Below are positions 17,265-27,100 of a stretch of 64,000 nt of DNA, one piece after another. The stretch covers positions 2,174,001-2,238,000 of the forward strand of contig CP133187.1 in assembly GCA_030913685.1 (NCBI GenBank), written 5' to 3'. The position numbers and the translations under genes were made by a program. Origin of the DNA: Oscillospiraceae bacterium MB24-C1 (GTDB taxonomy: Bacteria > Bacillota > Clostridia > Oscillospirales > Ruminococcaceae). Within the stretch, counting starts at the first letter, position 1. Each line of letters begins with the position of its first letter. A model generated the notes under the pieces. That model had not been told where the DNA came from. It did no database searches and saw only the letters and a list, made by a program, of their open reading frames with translations.

Positions 17265-20034
17265 AAAGACAATAATGCGCATGATTAAGCTGGCAAAGCT
17301 GCAAGGGAAAATCCCTCGCAGCGCCCAGCGAACCATTCCCTATGACGAGATGTATCGCAACGGCCTTTGCCGTTCCAACGGTGATTATTACACCAAAACC
17401 ATTGAGTTTCATGATATGAATTACCGTCTGGCCAAGCGCGAAACCAAGGAAGCCGCATTTGAAAACTGGTGCCGTTTCCTTAACTATTTTGATGCAACGG
17501 TATCCTTCCAGCTGCTGTTCGTCAACCAGCAAATCGACCTTGAAAAATACTATAAAGCCATTGCAATTCCTGAGCATGATGATGATTTTAACGCGCTGCG
17601 TGCGGAATATGTTGCCATGATGCAAGCACAGCTGGCAAAGGGAAATAATGGACTTCTAAAAAGAAAGTTTCTCATTTTCGGCATTCATGCTGAAACACTG
17701 GAAGCGGCGCAGCTTAAACTGGACCGCATGGAAGCAGAGATCATAAATGCATTCAAACAGATGGGCGTTTTTGCCGAACACCGCAACGGCTACGAGCGAT
17801 TAGAAATCATGCATGATGTACTTAATATCGGTACTGACCGCAAATTGAACTTTGCATGGGAGCTTTCGTCTGGAACGGGTTTGACCACCAAGGATTTTAT
17901 AGCGCCAACAGCTTTTAATTTTAAAGATAAAAGTACCTTTGAACTTCAGGAACGGGTGGGGCGAACTTCTTATCTGCGTGTTGAGGCTAAGGAGCTACCT
18001 GACGATATCTTATCGGAATTCCTTGATCTAGACAGCCCCCTGATTGCCAGCATTCATCTTCGGAGTATTGATCAGGCGGCAGCCAAAAAGTACGCCAACC
18101 GGCAAATGGCGGCGCTTAACAGCATGAAGGCAGAGGAACAGAAGAAAGCCTTCGGCCAAGGATATGACCCCGATATGCTTCCGCATGAACTTAAAACGAA
18201 TATTGCCGCGAACGAAGCGTTACTTGATGATTTAGACAGCAGAAACGAAAGGCTATTCCTTATGACCTTTACGCTGACGAATTTTGCTGCGGATAAAGAA
18301 GAACTGAACAATACCTGTTCGTCTGCCCGACAGATTGCTCAACAGCACGACTGCCTGTTGCTGCCACTGGACTGGCAGCAGGAGGCCGGACTGATGTCAG
18401 CCATGCCGCTGGGGGTTAACAATGTTGAGAATCAGCGGATGATGACTACATCCGCAGCGGCTGTCTTTATACCGTTCCAAACGCAGGAGCTATTCCAGCC
18501 CGGTGGTCTGTATTACGGCATCAATGCAATATCTCAGAACATGATCATGGTGGACAGGCTTACCGGCTATAATCCAAACGGCTTGATACTGGGCGTGCCG
18601 GGTTGTTTTACGAATGATACAAAGGTTGTATTAGCCGATGGCACCAAAGCCACCTTTGAAGAGCTGATGAATTATAAGGATGGTTTTAAGGTCAAGAGCT
18701 ACGATATCAAAAGCGGTAAAGAGGTCATAGGAACGGCACGGAATGTGCGAATAACACATTATGCCAAGGAACTTGTGAAAGTAAAATTCAACGATGGTTA
18801 TATGGTGTCGTGCACACCTAATCATCAGTTTTTACTTTCAGATGGTACATTTAGGGATGCAAAATTTTTGAGGAATGGCCAAAAACTGTATTCAGGCCAT
18901 ATAGTGACTGCTGTTAAGAAGTTTACGCTTGAAAATGAAATACCTGTCTATGACATGGAAGTCGACGACACTTCAGTATTCATGCTTGAAAATGGCGTTT
19001 ATGTACACAATTCCGGTAAATCCTTTTCGGCCAAGCGCGAAATGGTGAATGTCTCGCTAGTTCTTACAGATGATATCCTGATTCTTGACCCCGAGCGAGA
19101 ATATACACCACTTGTAAACGCCTTGGGCGGTCAGGTCATTAAAATATCCGCTGACAGCCCGCACCATATCAATCCGCTTGACCTCAACCTTTTTTCTAAG
19201 AACGAGGAGGATACGGATTTCGACCCCATCCGGGATAAGTGTGATTTTGTGCTCTCGTTCTGTGAGCAAGCACTAAGCAGCCGCGACGGCCTTCAGCCAA
19301 TTGAAATATCCGTTATCGACCGCTGCGTCATGAGGGTATACGACAAATACGTCGCAGAGCCTTGTAAAGAAAACATGCCAACGCTTCAAGACCTCTATGA
19401 CATGCTGATTATACAGCCTGAGACAGAGGGAAAGCGCATTGCAACTGGGCTGGAACGTTTTGTCACTGGCTCACTAAACGTCTTTAACCATCCGACTAAT
19501 GTTGAAATTGACAACCGCATCGTTTGTTTTGACATTAAAGACCTCGCCAAGAACCTTAAAAAGCTGGGCATGTTGGTTGTCCAGGATCAGATCTGGTCAA
19601 GAGTACGCAAAAACCGTGAACAGAAAAAAGTCACCCGCTATTACGCGGATGAATTCCATCTTCTGCTGAAAGATCCTCAAACGGCATCTGCCAGTGTTGA
19701 AATATGGAAGCGATTTCGTAAGTGGGGCGGCGTTCCGACCGGCATTACGCAGAACGTCAAGGATTTTCTAACCTCGCCCGAGATTGAGAATATCTTTGAA
19801 AACTCTGATTTCATCTACCTGCTCAACCAGGCCGCCGGCGACCAGAAGATTCTCGCCTCGGCACTAAATATTTCCGAGCATCAGCTAGGTTATGTCACCA
19901 ATAGTCAACCGGGTGAAGGGCTACTGATCTTTAAACGGGAAAGCGCAATCATTCCGTTCATTGACCATTTCCCGAAGGATACGAAATTGTACAGTCTCAT
20001 GACCACTAAGCTAGATGAAGCGGTGACCGTGTGA
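17182..20034 (+). CDS. virB4: VirB4-type conjugation ATPase precursor interrupted by an intein
   Basis: The 950-residue precursor powers assembly of the mating channel. The host protein is 814 residues after removal of the intein, a normal VirB4/TraE size. The Walker A motif is split: GVPG (residues 471-474) is followed by the 136-residue intein and then SGKSFSAKRE (from 611). The unspliced protein therefore has no working P-loop. Walker B is in the TRYYADEFHLLL segment. The ATG at 17182 follows GAGGAGGTGA by six bases, inside the end of the PrgI gene. Nothing else in the channel genes can replace this ATPase. Confidence 0.95.
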   Translation: MPTPTLNQPKMKVIKRVDPYAKLPRKTKKTIMRMIKLAKLQGKIPRSAQRTIPYDEMYRNGLCRSNGDYYTKTIEFHDMNYRLAKRETKEAAFENWCRFLNYFDATVSFQLLFVNQQIDLEKYYKAIAIPEHDDDFNALRAEYVAMMQAQLAKGNNGLLKRKFLIFGIHAETLEAAQLKLDRMEAEIINAFKQMGVFAEHRNGYERLEIMHDVLNIGTDRKLNFAWELSSGTGLTTKDFIAPTAFNFKDKSTFELQERVGRTSYLRVEAKELPDDILSEFLDLDSPLIASIHLRSIDQAAAKKYANRQMAALNSMKAEEQKKAFGQGYDPDMLPHELKTNIAANEALLDDLDSRNERLFLMTFTLTNFAADKEELNNTCSSARQIAQQHDCLLLPLDWQQEAGLMSAMPLGVNNVENQRMMTTSAAAVFIPFQTQELFQPGGLYYGINAISQNMIMVDRLTGYNPNGLILGVPGCFTNDTKVVLADGTKATFEELMNYKDGFKVKSYDIKSGKEVIGTARNVRITHYAKELVKVKFNDGYMVSCTPNHQFLLSDGTFRDAKFLRNGQKLYSGHIVTAVKKFTLENEIPVYDMEVDDTSVFMLENGVYVHNSGKSFSAKREMVNVSLVLTDDILILDPEREYTPLVNALGGQVIKISADSPHHINPLDLNLFSKNEEDTDFDPIRDKCDFVLSFCEQALSSRDGLQPIEISVIDRCVMRVYDKYVAEPCKENMPTLQDLYDMLIIQPETEGKRIATGLERFVTGSLNVFNHPTNVEIDNRIVCFDIKDLAKNLKKLGMLVVQDQIWSRVRKNREQKKVTRYYADEFHLLLKDPQTASASVEIWKRFRKWGGVPTGITQNVKDFLTSPEIENIFENSDFIYLLNQAAGDQKILASALNISEHQLGYVTNSQPGEGLLIFKRESAIIPFIDHFPKDTKLYSLMTTKLDEAVTV
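18604..19011 (+). other. mini-intein in the P-loop of VirB4
   Basis: 136 residues from Cys1 to Asn136 with Ser as the +1 residue. Splicing block A begins CFTNDTKVVLADG. Block B has MVSCTPNHQFLL, with the TxxH motif at 71-74. Block F is EIPVYDMEVDDTSVFML. Block G ends VYVHN before Ser. All catalytic residues for standard protein splicing (Cys1, T71/H74, H135, N136, Ser+1) are present. There is no room for a homing endonuclease, so this is a minimal splicing domain. Removal would restore the ligated sequence GVPGSGKSF. Confidence 0.95.
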
Positions 20035-20053
20035 GGAAAGGAAGTGATGCACA

Positions 20054-20512
20054 ATGATAAACAAGGTACTATGGGGGCTTTTATATCTGATTGCTTGTTT
20101 GACGTTCTTTCATGAGTTGGAATATCCACCAACGAACAATATTGTAATTTCAATCGGTATTACAGCCTTATTAATCCACATTGTTTATGGCTCTTATAAA
20201 AATGTCGACAAATTGACGAATTGTCTAGATTATCATGCTGTACTATTTTTGGTCTGCATTGCGGGCCCTATGATTTCATCGTCTTCCGATATGGCTTTAG
20301 GAAGACCTTTTATGGCTCTCAGTTTCTACTATGGATTGTATTTAGCCGTCCAATATTGCCGACGCGAAGGATTGAAGCCATTAACAATTATTCAGGCAGC
20401 CATATTAAGCATTGGTCTGTTTTATCTGGCTCAGAAGTGGCTATATATACCGTTTGTTGCTGTGAGCGCTATTCTGGGTTGGTTTAGTTACTCCAGTAAA
20501 ACAAAAAGCTGA
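20054..20512 (+). CDS. polytopic membrane protein, unknown function
   Basis: 152 residues with about five hydrophobic helices and short loops. ATG start after AAGGAAGTGAT, 20 bases behind virB4 in the same direction. It is AT-richer than the transfer genes and stands where virB4 would normally be followed by the M23 peptidase, so it looks like an accessory insertion (possibly immunity or entry exclusion, which is a guess). Confidence 0.7.
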   Translation: MINKVLWGLLYLIACLTFFHELEYPPTNNIVISIGITALLIHIVYGSYKNVDKLTNCLDYHAVLFLVCIAGPMISSSSDMALGRPFMALSFYYGLYLAVQYCRREGLKPLTIIQAAILSIGLFYLAQKWLYIPFVAVSAILGWFSYSSKTKS

Positions 20513-20736
20513 TAGATAATCCAATAAGTCCAACTGCCACAGCAAAGCACAGAAACCACAGCATATTTGCAGGTATGGTTAAGCCATGCTTCACGGATAT
20601 CCATCATACCGTTTTCGGCATCGTTCATATAACCAATCGCTTTAAAAAAGCAAATGCTAAGATAAATGTAGATCAAGCTCAATCTGAACTTCTTTCAGAC
20701 CTTAAAGCTCAATATGGATATATCCCTCAAAAGTAG
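20488..20736. pseudogene. fragments of small genes between virB4 and the peptidase
   Basis: Two gene-like pieces meet here. On the minus strand (about 20488-20650) the frame reads MNDAENGMMDIREAWLNHTC and continues into a hydrophobic helix, like a small one-span membrane protein, but without a good ribosome site. On the plus strand (about 20645-20736) a frame ends INVDQAQSELLSDLKAQYGY and a stop at 20734-20736, like the C-terminus of a lost gene. The junction suggests a deletion scar. Neither family is recognised. Confidence 0.3.
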
Positions 20737-20797
20737 AAGTATTCGAGCAATTCCTATAATGCTTTCCTTGACTATTTTAATCATTAGGATTAGAAGT

Positions 20798-20823
20798 CAA
20801 GTTCGCAATCGTTTGGGATTTTG
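20798..20823. repeat. 26-bp palindromic repeat, copy 3 (inverted)
   Basis: Reverse complement reads CAAAATCCCAAACGATTG then CGAACTTG. It lies between convergent transcription units, next to the terminator of the 20867 gene. Confidence 0.75.
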
Positions 20824-20830
20824 AGTACAG

Positions 20831-20855
20831 AAAAGCCGTCCCGATGAGGGACGGC
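20831..20855 (-). terminator. terminator of the 20867-21406 gene
   Basis: The stem GCCGTCCC (20835-20842) with GGGACGGC (20848-20855) is followed on the minus strand by CTTTTCTG. Confidence 0.8.
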
Positions 20856-20866
20856 AATAGAAAGAT

Positions 20867-21406
20867 TCACGTGCGGCTTTCCCGTTTGTTTGCTTGATTA
20901 AGTTCCGCCAGACGGTTGATTTTATCCACAGTGGCTTTAATCCGTTGCTGTGTTTCCGGATCGGACTGATACTCTTCTTTCGGACGCCGGGCCTGAGCTT
21001 CTTCGGAGGAGATTATTTCATTTACCCGGTTTCTATCCTTAGCATAACTGTGAAGAAAAACACAATAACAAAAAAAGCCCACAATAATTACCCATCGCAC
21101 AATATCGTTGGTATGAAATAGACTTGTTGCCAGTTCCCCGGCAAGATAGGCCCACATGAGTGAGAACACACCTGTGGAGATCCACCAGCCAATCCTAGTT
21201 TTAAATGCCAAAAGAAATAGAATGGCCAGAACTATACCCACGGCGATACAGGCATTGTCAGGAAGTTTATAGTGATAAGCCGCCAAATAAGCACTGAAAC
21301 CCAGTACGGCAGCGTCAAACCATTCAATATATCCAATAAACATCAACCACAGCAATTTTAAAAAGCAGAGAAATAGCCGGAACAAACCGATAAAAGTGCT
21401 CACCAT
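20867..21406 (-). CDS. membrane protein with cytoplasmic basic tail, unknown function
   Basis: 179 residues with four hydrophobic helices in the first 115 residues and a charged C-terminal tail (EEAQARRPKEEYQSDPETQQ, then LAELNQANKRESRT). ATG start after AGGAAGTG. It is the only gene in the transfer block read leftwards and is divergent from the M23 peptidase gene, so it has its own promoter in the 73-base gap. An entry-exclusion or regulatory role is possible but unsupported. Confidence 0.75.
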   Translation of the reverse strand: MVSTFIGLFRLFLCFLKLLWLMFIGYIEWFDAAVLGFSAYLAAYHYKLPDNACIAVGIVLAILFLLAFKTRIGWWISTGVFSLMWAYLAGELATSLFHTNDIVRWVIIVGFFCYCVFLHSYAKDRNRVNEIISSEEAQARRPKEEYQSDPETQQRIKATVDKINRLAELNQANKRESRT

Positions 21407-21479
21407 ATTATCACTTCCTTATATGTAAATATTACCATAAAATCCGCATAAACACAAGCTTTTTAGGAGGGATACAGCT

Positions 21480-24107
21480 TTGAGTGAAGAAAAATATCAG
21501 GCGGAAGCCAGACATTTTGGACACGCTCCACAGGATGTGCCAGTCGAAGACACCACTGCCGACGAAGCTGAAGCTGCCACACCCTCCAGCCGACTTAAGC
21601 AAACCATGCGGCGGCAGGTGCGAAAGCCGGATGGCGTAAAAATCAGACTGCGTGACGATAAACCTAGGCTCAGGCTTAGGTCGCCAAAGCAACGGCTGAA
21701 ATACACGCAGGCTGAATCACCCGTAGTATCCCCGCCAATGGATGGAAAGGACATGATTCGCCCCAAGGGTTCGGCAAATATCCAGCCAGAAAACAAAAAT
21801 CGTGCCTCCAATCTGAAAACAGCCCAGCGCCGGCATCGGCAGTTAAAAATTACGGAACAGCAGAAATCGTCTCGACCGTCCAATATGGAAGGCGAGGTAA
21901 GGCAAGAACCGCAAAGCACTGTCACGGAATATAGGGAACCGGCTCAGCAGAGCATTCGTTTTGGAAACGCCACCGATAGGTTTACCGTCAAAGATGCCCA
22001 TTTGGTGGGCGAAGGAACGACGGAGCGGCATACAAGACTGCGATTTAGCAAACAAAACCTGTTGCACTTTAAGGATAAACTTCAATCTGCGGATACATTG
22101 ACCGCTTCGTTAATCACCCCGGCAAAACGCAGATTGCGCTTGCAACAAACCGCCCGACTGCGTCTCCCAATGGGGCAACTGGAAACTGACGGCAGGAATT
22201 CGCAGCAGCAACGGTTACGCTTCACTGGGCAAAGCCGATTACAACCGGATGGAGCGGCTACATCCACCGAAGTATCCTCAGGATATAAAAAACGCCTGCT
22301 TTACCGCCCAAACAGTCAATTCTACGGCGACTCGCGTGACAATCGTCATCGGCTGAAGCTACCCGGTAATGCTGTGCCAGACCGACGTAGCGGCTCTCAG
22401 CCGCCCACCTTCATGGCTGGGGCACATCCACAACGATTTAAGCCCAAGCTCCAGCTAGTTCGACCGACTTACCAGCTTGAAAACAGTGAGCAGAAACTTA
22501 AAGACATACAGCCTTCTAAGAGCTGGATCTTACAATATCAGTATGAGAATCTGCGCTTCAGGGCTGAGTCGGAGCACTGGCGGTTCGGAGAAAGACAGGC
22601 ACACCGCATCTTCAGGTTTTCGGACAGCGGCAAAAAGGCTCCTTCTCGGCTGAAATTTGAAGAGGATCGAATACCTCACTCATCCAAACTTAAATTTGAA
22701 GAAGATAAAATTTCTCATAAAAGAGGCTGGGGTAGCAGTTTAAGCGCTACAAAACAGGAAACTGAACGTGCAATAAACGAACTTGCTGACCAGTCCGAAA
22801 ACGAGGGTATACAGTCTGCAAACCAACATCGAAAGTGGCAAACCACCGGCCTGGGAGAAGGCTGGCGCGCCGGCGGTGCCTGGCGGCAAGGACACGACCA
22901 ACGCGTGGTGCAGCGTGAAATCAAGCGCGCAACGCGTGAGGCAAAAGATAAGGCCTATGAGTTGCGCCACGGCAAACCTTCCCGAAGTGCAGAGCTGCGC
23001 AAAAAGCTCATGATTCGCAAGCGGCAGATGGAGAACTTCGCTGAAAGGAAGGCGGGCAAACAGGCCGTACAGAATACGGAACGTTTTATAGCTTTTGTGG
23101 CGGAAAAAGCTGCACAGCTCATCCGGCTGGCCGTCGCTTATATTGCGGGACCCGCAATTGGCGTGATAGCGATTTATGCTGCGGTGGCAGTGCTGGTACT
23201 AATTATGTTTAGCGCCTTTATGGACAGTGCAACGGCCGCTATTACATCCTATGCTGCACCGGATACCGAGATCGAAGCCGCCAGCAGCTACTATACCAAG
23301 CTCGAAGCCGAGCTGGACAAAGAGATCAAGAATATATCAACCGCATGGGAATGGCAGCATATCGACCAATTCCACTATGATCTGGATGATATCGAGCATG
23401 ATCCCTTTCAGCTCATGGGTTATCTCAGCGTCAAGTATCCCGGCTTCACCTTTAGCGATGTAAAAACCGAGCTTGATTACATATTCGACCAGCGCTACAC
23501 ACTCACCACACACCAGTGGTATGAATGGCGAGGCCAAAAGCCTCATCGTTATAAGTATTACCATCTGGACGTGACGCTGCGCGCAAAGCCGATGGAGCCG
23601 ATACTCCTGAAGGAGATGGCGAAAGACACCAAAAACGACCTGGTGAGCTGGTACGGCGTGCTTATGGAAACCAAGGGTGCGCATCAAGCATATGCAAACC
23701 CTTTTGATATAGATTGGTCGGGCAATGTCAGCAGCCTGTACGGCTACCGTGTAGACCCTATTGGAGAGAAAGAGCTACAGCAGCACCGTGGGGTGGACAT
23801 TGCCATGCCGACCGGCACACCGATACGGGCCGGACTTTCCGGCACCGTGCGGTATGTTGGACATGACAACATCATGGGTAACTACATCATCCTAGATGCA
23901 GACGGTGTGGAGCGCACAATGAAGTATGGTCATTGTGATGAGGTACGGGTTTCAGTCGGTGAAAAGGTTGCCGCCGGTGAAACGGTGATCGGCACGGTCG
24001 GCAACAGTGGGCAGTCTACCGGGCCACACCTGCACCTAGAGATACTGGAGAACGGCGAATATGTAAACCCCATTTATTCGCTGAATTATAAAGAAAAGAC
24101 ATCATAA
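21480..24107 (+). CDS. conjugation cell-wall hydrolase with M23 peptidase domain (CD1108-like)
   Basis: 875 residues. Residues 1-540 are basic and intracellular, with about ten short repeats of the pattern R-L-[RK]-[FL] (for example RLRFSKQN, RLRLPMG, RLKFEEDR). A hydrophobic span lies at about 548-577. The extracellular part ends in a LytM/M23 zinc metallopeptidase at about 745-870, with the ligand motif H769-x-x-x-D773 and H850-x-H852. It opens the cell wall for the mating channel. TTG start eight bases after AGGAGGG. The family is standard after virB4 in Tn1549-like ICEs; the repeat-rich cytoplasmic half is long. Confidence 0.88.
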   Translation: MSEEKYQAEARHFGHAPQDVPVEDTTADEAEAATPSSRLKQTMRRQVRKPDGVKIRLRDDKPRLRLRSPKQRLKYTQAESPVVSPPMDGKDMIRPKGSANIQPENKNRASNLKTAQRRHRQLKITEQQKSSRPSNMEGEVRQEPQSTVTEYREPAQQSIRFGNATDRFTVKDAHLVGEGTTERHTRLRFSKQNLLHFKDKLQSADTLTASLITPAKRRLRLQQTARLRLPMGQLETDGRNSQQQRLRFTGQSRLQPDGAATSTEVSSGYKKRLLYRPNSQFYGDSRDNRHRLKLPGNAVPDRRSGSQPPTFMAGAHPQRFKPKLQLVRPTYQLENSEQKLKDIQPSKSWILQYQYENLRFRAESEHWRFGERQAHRIFRFSDSGKKAPSRLKFEEDRIPHSSKLKFEEDKISHKRGWGSSLSATKQETERAINELADQSENEGIQSANQHRKWQTTGLGEGWRAGGAWRQGHDQRVVQREIKRATREAKDKAYELRHGKPSRSAELRKKLMIRKRQMENFAERKAGKQAVQNTERFIAFVAEKAAQLIRLAVAYIAGPAIGVIAIYAAVAVLVLIMFSAFMDSATAAITSYAAPDTEIEAASSYYTKLEAELDKEIKNISTAWEWQHIDQFHYDLDDIEHDPFQLMGYLSVKYPGFTFSDVKTELDYIFDQRYTLTTHQWYEWRGQKPHRYKYYHLDVTLRAKPMEPILLKEMAKDTKNDLVSWYGVLMETKGAHQAYANPFDIDWSGNVSSLYGYRVDPIGEKELQQHRGVDIAMPTGTPIRAGLSGTVRYVGHDNIMGNYIILDADGVERTMKYGHCDEVRVSVGEKVAAGETVIGTVGNSGQSTGPHLHLEILENGEYVNPIYSLNYKEKTS

Positions 24108-24119
24108 GGAGTGGACAGC

Positions 24120-27100
24120 ATGAAAAGAATCTTGAAACGAGCAGCTAGCGCCCTGGTGTCGTTGGTGGTGGTAGTCTCAGTGTTTTCGTTGCTACCTGTT
24201 AAGGCGAACGCCGCTACCGCACTGGCAGATTACCCGGTCGGGACGGTATTTAAAATCAAAGAGGATGGTACTTATCAGGACTGGATATTGGTCAGCCACG
24301 ACTATTTATCCTCCGGCAATCAGCTTTTAATGCGAAAAAACACAATATACTATGCAACTCCTATGAAGGAATACAGAAGATACTTCTATACTAGTGATGG
24401 CTCTTCTAATGAATGGTATTACAGACCAATATACAAGGGCTCGGCTCTTGAAACGTATTTAAATAATTCTTTTAAATCACTGCTTAACAGCAATATTCAA
24501 AATATGCTTATAACTGTAAATGTCCCAACTACTGTACCTGGAAATATGACTAAACCGGATGGTGTAGAAATATGGCCTGCCACCAATACAACTACATCAA
24601 ATAAGGTGTTTATACTATCTGCAAACGAGTTATTTGGGGATTGGGTAGGGGGAGGCAATTATATTAGTTTTTTCAATACGGATGCTCGGAGAGCATCTGA
24701 TAAGGACTATTATGTTAGAGATATTGATAGAGTAGAATCATATTCGCACAGAAATTATTATATCAAGGCAAATGGAACTATATATTGGATTAAGCCAAGT
24801 AACTGGAGTAATGCTAGATTGAATTATCGCCCATGCATAGTTCTTCCTTCCACTACCATTGTTGGCACGAGCAATCAAATCGACGGTATCATCACGCCAT
24901 CAACGCCTACGGTATCGGTATCTAGCACCTGGGCGACCAACAATACGGCTACTCTTTCAGCCACCAACGCAACGCATTATGCTATCACAACCACAAACGT
25001 TGCGCCATCCTCTGGCTGGCAGACCAGCAACGTGTTTACTCTGACTGGCAACGGCAATTACTATGCTTGGGCGCGCAGCGCAACCAATACGGTGTCTGCA
25101 TCAAAAAGCTTTATCGTATCGAAGGTGGATGCCACAAAGCCTACGGTCAGTTCTGTGGCTGTGCCGACGACATGGGGCACCAGCAATACTGTCACGATCT
25201 CGGCAAGTGACAACGCCAGCGGTATCGCGGCCTATGCGGTCACGACGGGCGGCACTTCCGCACCGGTATCCGGCTGGCAAACGAGCAACAGCTTTACATT
25301 CTCGGCGAATGCCACCTATTATGCCTGGGTAAAAGATCAAGCGGGGAATATTTCAGAAGGCTATAAATTTACGATAGATAAAATTGATGATATCGCCCCA
25401 TTTGTTAATAAGGTGGACATGCCCACCGATTGGGGAACATCGGCAGGAATCACCATACAGGCGCAGGATATTGGCAGCGGCATCGCGGAATATGCTGTCG
25501 CGACCAGTAGCACAGCACCGACAGGAGGATGGCAAAAAGCCAGTAGCTTCACGCTGACTGCCAACGGTACCTATTACGCATGGGTTAAGGACAATGTTGG
25601 AAATACCGCATCGCAGCAATTTAAAGTTACCACAGTGGACACCACGTCCCCATCCATAAGCTACGTCACGGTGCCGTCTGGCTGGGGCGTAACTAGCACG
25701 GTGACTATATCGGCAAGTGACAGCGCCAGCGGCCTTGCTGCTTATGCCATAAGCACCATCGGTGAAGTACCGGCCACGGGCTGGCAGGCCAGTAAAAATA
25801 TTGAGATTACCGCCAATGGTACTTATTTCGCGTGGGCGAGGGACAATGTCGGCAATGTCTCGGCGCGGTATGAATTTGTTATTTCCAAGGTGGACAGTAC
25901 CAAACCCACCGTTACACTGGTTAGCGTACCGGATGAATGGGCGACAACCAGCAAAGTAACGCTTTCAGCATCAGATCTGGGAGACAGCGGGCTTTCAGCT
26001 TATGCGGTCAGCATTACGGATACGGCACCCGGCTCCGGCTGGCAATCCGGCACCAGCTTTACACTGGCCGCCAACGGCAGCTATTACGCCTGGGCTAAGG
26101 ATGCCGCAGGGAATATCTCCGATAGCTATGAATTCACGGTGAGCAAAGTCGATACAGACAGGCCGACCGTGGCCTCGGTGGAGATCCCCACAACCTGGGG
26201 CATGAGTAGTACTGTCACTGTCAACGGATCGGATGACACAAGCGCTATTGCGGCTTATGCCGTCACTACAGGCGGTACTTCTGCACCATCCTCCGGCTGG
26301 CAGATCAGTCAACAGTTTACATTTTCGGCTAATGGCACCTATTACGCGTGGGTCAAGGATCAGGCCGGTAATGTCTCGCTCTCTGGATATGAGTTTCAAA
26401 TCGCAAAGATAGATCTCTCTGATCCGGTCATATCGTCGATTGCTATACCAACCGACTGGACAACCGAGGCGAAAATCACGATTAACGCGGCTGATGCCGA
26501 CACCAGCATCACAGCCTATGCGCTGACAAGCAGCAGTACGGCTCCGGCTGGCGGCTGGCAGGATAGCAGAAGCTTTACCATCACAACGAATGGCACCTAT
26601 TACGCCTGGGTCAAGGACGGCGTTGGAAACACCGCTTATAAGTCCTTTTCCTTCAGCAAGATTGACAGTACAATGCCGACCATAAGTTCTGTGTCGGTAC
26701 CCACAAGCTGGGGTGCAGCAAACACCGTAACCGTTTCGGCCACCGACACCGGCAGCGGTGTAGCTGCTTACGCTGTCACCAGCACAAATGTGGCACCCTC
26801 CACCGGCTGGCAAACCAGCAAGAATGTAGAGGTCACCGCCAACGGCAAGTATTACGCCTGGGCAAAAGATGCAGTTGGCAATGTCTCAGCGGGTTATGAA
26901 TTCACGATTAGCAAGGTAGATAGTGGTAAGCCGGTTGTCGGCACTGTCACAGTCCCGGATGCATGGGCAACCAGCAGCACTATTTCGATCAGCGCGTCCG
27001 ATGACGCCAGCGGCGTGGCTACATACGCGGTGACAACAACCAATACAGCACCCTCCACCGGCTGGCAAGGCGGCAGTAACTTCACACTCACTGCCAACGG

